In this document: positions 25,984-33,658 of the stretch, in pieces
How positions within the stretch are numbered: the stretch's first letter is position 1
Layout: each line of letters begins with the position of its first letter
Source of the DNA: Gammaproteobacteria bacterium
GTDB taxonomy: Bacteria > Pseudomonadota > Gammaproteobacteria > Berkiellales > Berkiellaceae
DNA length: 64,000 bases
Direction: 5' to 3'
Assembly: GCA_016191245.1 (NCBI GenBank)
Contig: JACPOY010000020.1
Location: 62,001 to 126,000 of the forward strand
Notes under the pieces: generated by a model
What the model was told of the DNA's origin: nothing
The model's input: only the letters and a program-made list of their open reading frames with translations
Databases searched by the model: none
Translations under genes and position numbers: made by a program

Positions 25984-27048
25984 ATGAATGGGTTTTCTGG
26001 AAAAAAAATACTCGTTGTTGGAGGGGCTGGTTTTGTGGGGAGCAATTTGGTAAAAAAATTGCTCACCCATGAGCCCCAAAAGATAATTGTTGTCGATAAT
26101 TTATTGTCTTCTGAAATCTCACAAGTGCCTGTTGATCCTCAGATTGAGTTCATTGAAGGATCTATTACCAACGATAATATTTTATTTAATTTGCCAGATG
26201 ATTTGGATTATGTGTTTCATTTATCCACTTATCATGGCAATCAAAGCTCTATTATCTCCCCACTTGCAGATCATGAAAATAATACATTAACAACATTAAA
26301 ATTATTTGAACGTCTGCATAAAATGAAAAATTTGAAAAAAGTAGTTTATGCCTCTGCTGGTTGTTCAGTGGCTAAAAAGACTTTTGACAAGGCTAGTGCG
26401 ACAGTAGAGCAAGAAGAAGTTTCCTTGTATCTTGATAGTCCTTATCAGATGTCAAAAATTTTTGGTGAGTTTTATGGTAATTATTATTTCAAACTTTATG
26501 ATTTCCCCTTCGTAAAGGCGCGATTTCAGAATGTGTATGGGCCAGGTGAAATATTAGGTGCCGGTCGTTGGAGAGGTAACGAAAATACAGTTTGGCGTAA
26601 TGTGTTGCCGACCTTTGTTTTTAAAGCCTTACATGCGCAAACATTACCGTTGCACAATAATGGAATTGCTACGCGTGATTTTATTTATGTAGAAGACACC
26701 GTTGATGGACTCATAGCATGTGCGTTAAAAGGAGAAGCGGGGGGATCTTATAATATAGCTTCAGGTATGGAAACATCGATATTTGAACTTGCCACCATGA
26801 TCAATGAACTTACTAATAATCATGAAGGTGTTGGCGAAATTGCTTCTCGCAATTGGGACCGCTCAGGTAAGCGTTTTGGAGACACGACCAAAGCAAGCAC
26901 TCAGTTAGGTTTTAACGCTAAAGTGAATTTGCCAGAAGGTTTGTCTAAGACAATTGAATGGACTAAAGAAAACATCAATCTGATCAAGCAATCCATGTAT
27001 AAACATATACGTTATTTACCTGAGATCAGCTGGTATATGAATAAATAA
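25984..27048 (+). CDS. NAD-dependent epimerase/dehydratase (SDR), second of a pair
   Basis: 354 residues. KILVVGGAGFVGSNLVKKLL is the NAD loop, VVYASAGCSV the Ser region and SPYQMSKIFGEFY the YxxxK pair. FQNVYGPGEILGAGRW and TRDFIYVEDTVDGL are extended-SDR motifs. The active-site region has a longer insertion (AKKTFDKASATVEQEEVS) than GalE. Directly downstream of another SDR gene (4-nt gap), so the two probably act in sequence or as a complex on one nucleotide sugar. No specificity can be assigned. Convergent with the ligase gene at 27072. Confidence 0.78.
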   Translation: MNGFSGKKILVVGGAGFVGSNLVKKLLTHEPQKIIVVDNLLSSEISQVPVDPQIEFIEGSITNDNILFNLPDDLDYVFHLSTYHGNQSSIISPLADHENNTLTTLKLFERLHKMKNLKKVVYASAGCSVAKKTFDKASATVEQEEVSLYLDSPYQMSKIFGEFYGNYYFKLYDFPFVKARFQNVYGPGEILGAGRWRGNENTVWRNVLPTFVFKALHAQTLPLHNNGIATRDFIYVEDTVDGLIACALKGEAGGSYNIASGMETSIFELATMINELTNNHEGVGEIASRNWDRSGKRFGDTTKASTQLGFNAKVNLPEGLSKTIEWTKENINLIKQSMYKHIRYLPEISWYMNK

Positions 27049-27071
27049 AAATGAACTATTGGAAGATTTTA

Positions 27072-28286
27072 CTAATCTAATTTATTTTTCTGCGTGCTAA
27101 CAGGTATGAAATACGCAGTCATTAAACAATAAAAATAGCATTCAGTAAAATCTTTCAGCCAAGAATTGAAAATACAGCCGATAACAAACGACAAAAATAT
27201 TCCTTGCGCTAAAATGCGCGTTGGATCCGATAATTGCTGAATCAGTTTCCACTGCCTGCAAAATAGCCAAAACAATAAAATTAAACCTATCCCCCCTAAT
27301 TCTACGGCAGTATATAAATATTGATTATGAGGATTCACGGTCATTCTTTGAAACGTAGAGGCAAAGTTGGTTATGTAAGCAAATTTAAAGCTGCCTGAGC
27401 CGAATCCATTTAAGGGATGTTGCAAGAACAAGGTGATGCTGTTGATAATAAATTCAATTCTAGCGCCAATTGAGGTAGCGGGTTTTCCTTGAAGATACAT
27501 CTGAAATTCATCAAAAAAATTATCTACTCGTGTATAGAAAGTATCGGAATATTGATAGGCAAAGAACAATATTAAAGATAAGGCAGAGAAAATAATAACA
27601 ATACCTTTGAATCTATATTTATGCCATGCATAAACTGCAAAACAAATATACAAAATAATATAACCAATACGGCCAGTATTGAGAAACACGAAATAATAAA
27701 GAGTCAAACCTATTAGGGGAAGTAAAATCTTCTTAAATTGTTTGTATTGATCGCACCATACGCATAAAAAAAACAGACTTGTGGCCATGAAATAACTGAC
27801 GACAATATGATTTTTAAAAACCGTATTACCATAATTGACGTTACCGATGGGAAGAAGTCCATAGGCTTTCAACATGGAAGTGATGATTGTGATTATTAAT
27901 GCAGCAACAAAAGCGCTAAGAACGAGCTTTTTATATTTTTGATCTTGTAAGTAGTATGCCAAGATTGGAATAATGCCGAGTTTTGAAATTTGATACCAAG
28001 ATCTAACCGCTGTTTCCCAACTTCCTATCGTATGAAACATGCCAATAAACGAAAGAGCAATAAGAAAAAATATCGGTTTAGTTAAAGGATATGAGCGGTA
28101 GAATTGCCAACGATCTTTAGAATTTCTGTCTAATAACCAAAGTATTACAATGCCAAAGATAAGAATGGTTGTTATAGCAGTTGATAGGGGAAGAAAAAAG
28201 GCATTTAAAACAATCATGCCGCTCGCTATTTGAGATAGGCGGATTTGATCTGATTCTGCAATGAATGATGAATAAATAGCTTTCAT
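27072..28286 (-). CDS. O-antigen ligase/polymerase family membrane protein, WaaL-like (copy 1)
   Basis: 404 residues from the ATG at 28286 (MKAIYSSFIAE...), preceded by GGAAAA and identical in context to the second copy; a longer frame to 28334 also exists. About eleven hydrophobic segments, a large periplasmic loop around residues 250-320 with GARIEFIINS, HPLNGFGSGSF and NPHNQYLYTAVELGGIG, the Wzy_C/WaaL signature with the conserved His. WaaL-type enzymes transfer undecaprenyl-linked glycan to lipid A-core in the periplasm. Very similar to the gene at 38392; both are on the minus strand and flank the second exporter operon. Confidence 0.82.
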   Translation of the reverse strand: MKAIYSSFIAESDQIRLSQIASGMIVLNAFFLPLSTAITTILIFGIVILWLLDRNSKDRWQFYRSYPLTKPIFFLIALSFIGMFHTIGSWETAVRSWYQISKLGIIPILAYYLQDQKYKKLVLSAFVAALIITIITSMLKAYGLLPIGNVNYGNTVFKNHIVVSYFMATSLFFLCVWCDQYKQFKKILLPLIGLTLYYFVFLNTGRIGYIILYICFAVYAWHKYRFKGIVIIFSALSLILFFAYQYSDTFYTRVDNFFDEFQMYLQGKPATSIGARIEFIINSITLFLQHPLNGFGSGSFKFAYITNFASTFQRMTVNPHNQYLYTAVELGGIGLILLFWLFCRQWKLIQQLSDPTRILAQGIFLSFVIGCIFNSWLKDFTECYFYCLMTAYFIPVSTQKNKLD

Positions 28287-28607
28287 TAGTTTTCCAACAT
28301 GATAAACTTCCCTGAGAGGCAGAAAGTTTATCATGTGGATTTATACTCAAACCACTTTAATTTTAGCTGATATAGTATGATCTAGATGATATTTAAGAAA
28401 TTCTAATAACTTTTGCCAACGAAGCTACAACCACAATCAGATGATTTTTAGATCAAATAAAATGTATCAACAAAAGAAAAATCCAATGTGTGAATGTTGA
28501 AAGTGGTGATTTTTGTATTTTGACAGACTTCAGCGAAGTTATTATTGTGTTTGCATATTAGGAAAATATAAATGGTTATCTAATTAACATTCAGATAACT
28601 GTTTAAG
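28287..28607. other. Intergenic region upstream of exporter 2
   Basis: About 320 nt between the ligase start and the 2-epimerase remnant. Apart from the promoter-like site at 28520-28548 and AT-rich sequence I see no gene. The ligase copy at 38392 has a much shorter upstream spacer, so the two regions are not simple copies. Confidence 0.4.
28520..28548 (+). promoter_or_regulatory. Candidate sigma-70 promoter for the exporter 2 operon
   Basis: TTGACA (28520-28525), a 17-nt spacer and TATTGT (28543-28548). The same two hexamers with the same spacing occur ahead of the UDP-glucose dehydrogenase gene (39671-39699). It lies about 215 nt upstream of the Wzm2 ATG and before the 2-epimerase remnant. 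Visual consensus match only. Confidence 0.5.
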
Positions 28608-28772
28608 ATGGAAGCGGGTTTGAGATCATTCAATATGCGCATGCCAAAAGATGTGAAAAAGATATATCAGGCTGTCCTTCAGGCAAAAATAGGCTGTAAA
28701 GACGCTTCACCCTATGGTGATGTCATGGTGAAACGTATTATTCAAACTTTTCTAGAGCCAGCCTATGTTTGA
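28608..28772 (+). pseudogene. Internally deleted remnant of a WbpI/WecB-type 2-epimerase
   Basis: A 54-codon frame with ATG and stop. It starts MEAGLRSFNMRMP, which matches the mid-protein HVEAGLRSFN block of UDP-GlcNAc 2-epimerases (NMRMP as in WbpI rather than NRKMP as in the gene at 5043), then jumps to KKIYQAVLQA... ASPYGDVMVKRIIQTFL, the family C-terminus with the YGDG-like motif. The whole intervening half is deleted in frame. The stop overlaps the Wzm2 start by 8 nt, so if still translated it would couple to the permease. Confidence 0.75.
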
Positions 28773-29550
28773 AGTTTTTCATGCCTTTCATAAACACAGG
28801 CAACTGCTTATCGCAACAACCTTACAAGCGTTAAGAGGTCGCTTCTCAGCTAATGTATTTGGTATAGCCTGGATAGTCCTTTACCCCATTATTTTTTTGT
28901 CCATGTATTCATTAGTCTTTATTTATATTTTAGGCGTTAGAATGCCTAGCATGAGTTCTTTTGATTATGTGCTTATCATTTTTTCAGGGCTAGTGCCGTT
29001 TTTAGCTTTTTCTGAAGCGTTTAGCTTAGGCACGTCAAGTATTCTTGCTAGCCGCGGACTTTTACGTAACACCTTATTTCCGATTGAAATGGTGGTTGCC
29101 AGAGATGTCATCGTAGGACATGCCACAATGGGGGTTGGTCTTTTACTATTGTGGGCGGCCGTCATATTGAATGGCCAATTTTATTGGACACATCTTGCTG
29201 TGCCAGTGATATTCATATTTCAAATTATCATGACTTTGGGGTTAGTATGGATAACTTCTTCTTTGACTATATTTTTTCGTGATATACAACAAGCTATTCC
29301 TATTATTATCTTATTTTTGATGCTGGTTTCACCCATAGCCTATACAGAAGAAATGGTTCCTGCAGGTATGACATTTATTATTAAGTTAAACCCCTTGGCA
29401 TGGTTGATGCATTTGTATCGCTCCTGTTTTTTAGATGGGGTGTTGCCATTGATTGATTTAACCTTATTTGGATTATTTAGTATGGTTATTCTTTTGTTAG
29501 GATATCGTTTTATTCACCGACTTAAACCCATTTTTGCCGATTATGTCTAA
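28765..29550 (+). CDS. wzm: Polysaccharide ABC exporter permease, Wzm type (exporter 2)
   Basis: 261 residues, six hydrophobic segments. LQALRGRFSANVFGIAWIVLYPIIFLSMYSLVF is the entry helix and first membrane span, FDYVLIIFSGLVPFLAFSEAF the next, and NPLAWLMHLYRSCFLDG the late periplasmic motif of ABC-2 O-antigen permeases. Only distantly similar to the permease at 13869, so it is not a local duplicate. The start overlaps the 2-epimerase remnant by 8 nt and the end overlaps the Wzt2 start by 8 nt. First functional gene of a plus-strand operon running to 38.4 kb. Confidence 0.88.
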   Translation: MFEVFHAFHKHRQLLIATTLQALRGRFSANVFGIAWIVLYPIIFLSMYSLVFIYILGVRMPSMSSFDYVLIIFSGLVPFLAFSEAFSLGTSSILASRGLLRNTLFPIEMVVARDVIVGHATMGVGLLLLWAAVILNGQFYWTHLAVPVIFIFQIIMTLGLVWITSSLTIFFRDIQQAIPIIILFLMLVSPIAYTEEMVPAGMTFIIKLNPLAWLMHLYRSCFLDGVLPLIDLTLFGLFSMVILLLGYRFIHRLKPIFADYV

Positions 29551-30838
29551 TACTGCTATATCACTTTATCAAGTGGGTAAATCGTATAAGCGCTTTCAAC
29601 ATCCGCTCTGGCGAGCATGGGATGCTTTGGGCTGTCCTGTCTCAACTAAGCGATATGATATATTCATGGCTTTACAGAATATTCATCTTGAGATCAACAA
29701 AGGTGAAAAAGTCGCCTTAATAGGCAGAAATGGCGCCGGCAAGAGTACTTTGTTAAGGCTCATTGCAGGGCAAATTAAGCCATCGACAGGTACTATCCAT
29801 GTCAATGGCAAATTGCAAGCGCTAATGGAACTTGGGACAGGCTTTCATCCCGATTTTACTGGTATTGAAAATATCCGTTCCTCTTTGGCATTTCAAGGTA
29901 TCCAAGGTAGGCGCGCCAACAAACTTATCGAAGACATTATTCAATTTTCTGAACTTGAAGATTTTATTACCCGCCCGATTCGAGAATTATCGGCAGGTAT
30001 GTATGCAAGGCTTGCCTTTGCTGTCGCAACAACTGTCATTCCAGATATTCTCATTATTGATGAGATTTTGGGGGCAGGAGATGCATATTTTATTGGAAAA
30101 TCTATTCAGAGAATGAAAGAATTGACCAATCAAGGGGCAACCATTTTATTTGTTTCTCATGATATGAGTTCAACACAATTACTTTGCGACCGAGGGATCT
30201 GGCTGGATAAAGGTGTGATTCAAGCAGACACAGATATCATGTCTATTAGTAAGATGTATATGACAAGTGTTCGTGAAGATGAAGAAATACGTATTCGTGC
30301 CAAATGCCAACATTTCAATCAAATAAATCAGTCAAAACCCGTAACACCACAAAATACAAAAGATTTACAAGAATTGACTTCATATGAACGCTATGGGGAA
30401 GGTCCCATTAAGATCACCGCTTTTGGCTTTTTAGACGATCAAAATAATCGCCGTCACACTTTAATTAGTGGTGACATTGCTAAAGCATGTATTACTTATC
30501 GAACATCAGATGTTGTGCATGATCCCGTCGCTGTCGTGGCAATCTATCGTCCAGATGGCACCTGTGCCATGCAAGTGTTATCAAACCGCGAAGGCTTGGC
30601 ATTAAAGACTTTATCAGGACAAGGCAACATTATTGTTAAATTTAATCCATTTTTACTTGGACCTGGTGATTATATTGTTTCAGTTGCGCTATTTAAAGAA
30701 CTCTGTCTTTCTTCAAAATTTGAACCCAAAGCGTATGATTTACATGATCGCTGCTATGCCTTAAAAGTGCTTCATCCACCCGGTTTAGGTGTGGAAATTG
30801 GCACTATTAATCAACCAGCCACTTGGGAGTTAGCATGA
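29543..30838 (+). CDS. wzt: Polysaccharide ABC exporter ATPase, Wzt type (exporter 2)
   Basis: 431 residues from the ATG at 29543. Walker A GRNGAGKSTLL near residue 67, LQALMELGTGFHPDFTGIEN, signature LSAGMYARL, Walker B DILIIDEILGAGD and H-loop VSHDM are intact. The C-terminal 190 residues (from about YERYGEGPIKITAFGFLD) form a beta-sandwich-type Wzt domain known in E. coli O9a to read the modified non-reducing end of the glycan. It ends in an ATGA overlap with the methyltransferase gene, a layout reminiscent of Wzt with a chain-terminating methyltransferase. Confidence 0.88.
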   Translation: MSNTAISLYQVGKSYKRFQHPLWRAWDALGCPVSTKRYDIFMALQNIHLEINKGEKVALIGRNGAGKSTLLRLIAGQIKPSTGTIHVNGKLQALMELGTGFHPDFTGIENIRSSLAFQGIQGRRANKLIEDIIQFSELEDFITRPIRELSAGMYARLAFAVATTVIPDILIIDEILGAGDAYFIGKSIQRMKELTNQGATILFVSHDMSSTQLLCDRGIWLDKGVIQADTDIMSISKMYMTSVREDEEIRIRAKCQHFNQINQSKPVTPQNTKDLQELTSYERYGEGPIKITAFGFLDDQNNRRHTLISGDIAKACITYRTSDVVHDPVAVVAIYRPDGTCAMQVLSNREGLALKTLSGQGNIIVKFNPFLLGPGDYIVSVALFKELCLSSKFEPKAYDLHDRCYALKVLHPPGLGVEIGTINQPATWELA

Positions 30839-32295
30839 AAGGCCAAGATAAATTATTGTATGAATCTGCTGATATCTGGGATCAAACCCTACAACCTGGG
30901 CAAAAAAATCTTGCACAAGCCATTATTGATTTCTTACCGAGTAACATAGCAACAGCTTTAGACGTCGGTTGTGGTGATGGTAAATTAACTGATTTAATCA
31001 TGGCGTCAAATGGCTGTTCATTTATTGGATTAGATTGTAGTGAAGAAGCTTTAAAACGTTGTCGATTTAAGACAGTGCTTAATGATGCCACAAACCTCCC
31101 TTTTAAAGAGGATGAGTTTGATCTCGTTTTAACAACCGATACGCTTGAGCACTTGAGCGAGCAAGCAGAAGCAAAAGTATGGGATGAGCTTTTTCGAGTA
31201 GCAAAAAATTGGGTCATGGTTGCTCTTCCCTTTAGAGAAGAACTGCTTGATGCAACAACAAAATGTCATCATTGCGCTATGCAATATCATGTGAATTGGC
31301 ATCAGCGTTCTTATGATTGGCGAGATTTAACCAAGCGTGTCCCTTCTGATTTTGAAGTTGATAAAATTGTCTTAACGGGTGAACCTTGGTCGCCTTATCA
31401 CGTTATTGAAACGACATTTCGTCGTGAGATTTTAGGAGAATGGTCAGGTTGGGTTGATGCATTTTGTCCCTCTTGCGGACAGCAAGGAAAGGAACCAGAT
31501 GCAATAACACAAATGCCTTCTTTCACTGGTGCAGCCTTAGGGAAGATGATTTATGCTTCTTTAAAAAGCAAATGCACTCCAAGAATGCATAGTGAAGTGT
31601 TAGTGGTATATCGAAGAAAAGCACTTACTCAAGCTCAAACAGAAAATTTCCATCAAGTGCAAAGTATCCCAAGTGAATCGAATCAGATAATTTTTGCAGA
31701 TTTACAGGTTGATAATAACCTTATTCCCTATCCGCAATTTGCCCGTGTGGTCCATTCACCAGATGGCGGATTGATTCTGCAATTTCCTGCCTATGCTCCT
31801 TATCATTCAATGCAAATTAAAACCGAGCAGGCAGGTGTTTTCACCTTATCAATAGAAGATGGTCTGGGGGCGTTAGCTCATGTTGAGTTAAACATTAAAT
31901 CAAATACATTATGGACTTTGGACTTTCCTAGAGAAACGGTACCATCTTATTACGGCATTATAGTCCGACTCCAATCAAAGGTTGCTTTAACATCAATTCA
32001 ATTAGGCATAGGAATATCGGTAGATATTCTTGTTCCAAAACCGCAAGTACCAGCATCATATAAATTTTTTAAACTTGAGGATTATCCTATTTATATTCAG
32101 ATCACCAAACCATGTTGTTTTGATGAGCAAAGCTTATTTAACCCAAAATCAGAAGAGTTTAAGTGGACACAATTATTCAATTATATTCAACAATTATATG
32201 AAACGCAGCGTCAAAACCATGAAAACAATCGTTTTGAAATACGAGTGATGAATAAAGTTCGTAAAATATTTAAAGTAAAGAAAGGTAGTGCTTGA
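30835..32295 (+). CDS. SAM methyltransferase with large C-terminal domain, chain-terminator candidate
   Basis: 486 residues from the ATG inside the ATGA overlap at 30835. Residues about 40-60 (ALDVGCGDGKLTDLI) are SAM motif I, FIGLDCSEEAL motif II, and FDLVLTTDTLEHLSE motif IV. Paired Cys motifs follow: CHHCAMQYH near residue 142 and CPSCGQQG near 210, possibly a zinc site. The C-terminal 200 residues (from about IIFADLQVDNN) read as a beta-rich domain I do not recognise. Direct coupling to wzt suggests it caps the growing glycan, as WbdD does in E. coli O8/O9a; inference from position, since no kinase domain is visible. Confidence 0.7.
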   Translation: MKGQDKLLYESADIWDQTLQPGQKNLAQAIIDFLPSNIATALDVGCGDGKLTDLIMASNGCSFIGLDCSEEALKRCRFKTVLNDATNLPFKEDEFDLVLTTDTLEHLSEQAEAKVWDELFRVAKNWVMVALPFREELLDATTKCHHCAMQYHVNWHQRSYDWRDLTKRVPSDFEVDKIVLTGEPWSPYHVIETTFRREILGEWSGWVDAFCPSCGQQGKEPDAITQMPSFTGAALGKMIYASLKSKCTPRMHSEVLVVYRRKALTQAQTENFHQVQSIPSESNQIIFADLQVDNNLIPYPQFARVVHSPDGGLILQFPAYAPYHSMQIKTEQAGVFTLSIEDGLGALAHVELNIKSNTLWTLDFPRETVPSYYGIIVRLQSKVALTSIQLGIGISVDILVPKPQVPASYKFFKLEDYPIYIQITKPCCFDEQSLFNPKSEEFKWTQLFNYIQQLYETQRQNHENNRFEIRVMNKVRKIFKVKKGSA

Positions 32296-32296
32296 A

Positions 32297-33649
32297 ATGC
32301 TACATGTACTGATGCTGAGCCATGATCAACATCTAGATAGAAGAATTCTCGCTCAAGCAAAGAGTTTAATCCAATTAGGGCATAAGGTAACACTGCTTGC
32401 GCTATCATACAAGAAAGAGGGATGTGAAGAACAATTGCCAGAAGGCATACATCTGGTACGAATAGGTCTTGACAGAATTATTCCAGAAAATGCAAGCTAT
32501 CAACAATATACTCGAATTCAAAATAGTTTGAATACATTGTTGAATAAGTTCACCAATAAGTTACCGCTAGTCAAGCTATGGAATGTATGCTTTCGCCTTC
32601 CTTTGCGAATGAATTGGCTTATTTATAGATTCTTACTTTATGTACGATATCATAATCGTTCGATGGGAGATCCACTCCCGTTTAAAAGGGCATTTTATTC
32701 CGCCGCTTTGTCTTTCTTACCTGATATTATTCAAGTGCATGATCTTCCTGTCTTGGAGGCAGGGGTGGGTCTTTCACAACAATGGAATATACCGCTTGTT
32801 TATGATGCTCATGAACTTTATCCTGAGCAGCGAACATTTTCGTATGCACAACGCAAAGTTTGCGCTGATAATGAAAAAAAATATATTCAGTTTTGTTCTT
32901 TAGTGTTTGCGGTAAATGATTCAATTGCAGATGAAATGGCTAAACGATACCAGATTGAGCGACCAATTACGCTAACCAATGCAATTGATCCACCCGATGA
33001 GTTCTATCAGCATATATCTTATAATCTTATACGTGAAAAATTAAATCTTGCTGCTTCTAGAAAAATATTATTATTTCAAGGTGGGTTTTCTAAGTATAGA
33101 AATTTAGAAAATTTGATTGACGCCATGAAAAGTGTCAAAAATCCAGACATTGATCTAGTTATGATAGGCTTTGGTGATTATGAAACTATATTAAAAAGGA
33201 AAGCCGAACGTAAGGGGTTATTAAACAAACGCATCTATTTTTTGAAAGCGGTCCCACAATCTGAACTTCTGCAACATAGCGCTTCAGCTGATATAGGTAT
33301 CATTCCTTATCCTCATGTTGATTTAAATAGTTATTATTGCACACCCAATAAATTATTCGAATTTATTCAAGCTGGTCTTCCTATTTTAGCCAATGACTCT
33401 CCTGAATTAAGACGATTTGTCCAAAGAGAAGGATTTGGCATGGTAAGCCCAATGCATTCGAGTCAACAAATTGCATACGCCATTGATAAAGCTTTTGCAG
33501 AACTTATGTCTAGCGCATGGAAACAACAGTTAATGGAACATCGGTCAGCATTTACTTGGAAAGTGCAAAGTAAAATTTATTTTGAAGGGATGAAGCATTT
33601 GCTTGAATCTAGAATTTCATTATCAAACAAAAAAAATACAATTGACTAA
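32297..33649 (+). CDS. Glycosyltransferase, GT4-type (copy 1 of a pair)
   Basis: 450 residues from the ATG at 32297 (a GTG at 32288 is the alternative). HVLMLSHDQHLDRRILAQAKSLIQLGH opens a GT-B N-domain; DIIQVHDLPVLEAG and VYDAHELYPEQ are acceptor-side motifs; SRKILLFQGGFSKYRNLENLI and the C-terminal CTPNKLFEFIQAGLPILAND form the donor-binding domain with the conserved Glu region. Related to the gene at 35965, block by block. The sugar donor is unknown. Positioned one base after the methyltransferase stop. Confidence 0.8.
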   Translation: MLHVLMLSHDQHLDRRILAQAKSLIQLGHKVTLLALSYKKEGCEEQLPEGIHLVRIGLDRIIPENASYQQYTRIQNSLNTLLNKFTNKLPLVKLWNVCFRLPLRMNWLIYRFLLYVRYHNRSMGDPLPFKRAFYSAALSFLPDIIQVHDLPVLEAGVGLSQQWNIPLVYDAHELYPEQRTFSYAQRKVCADNEKKYIQFCSLVFAVNDSIADEMAKRYQIERPITLTNAIDPPDEFYQHISYNLIREKLNLAASRKILLFQGGFSKYRNLENLIDAMKSVKNPDIDLVMIGFGDYETILKRKAERKGLLNKRIYFLKAVPQSELLQHSASADIGIIPYPHVDLNSYYCTPNKLFEFIQAGLPILANDSPELRRFVQREGFGMVSPMHSSQQIAYAIDKAFAELMSSAWKQQLMEHRSAFTWKVQSKIYFEGMKHLLESRISLSNKKNTID

Positions 33650-33658
33650 AGAGCTTGC

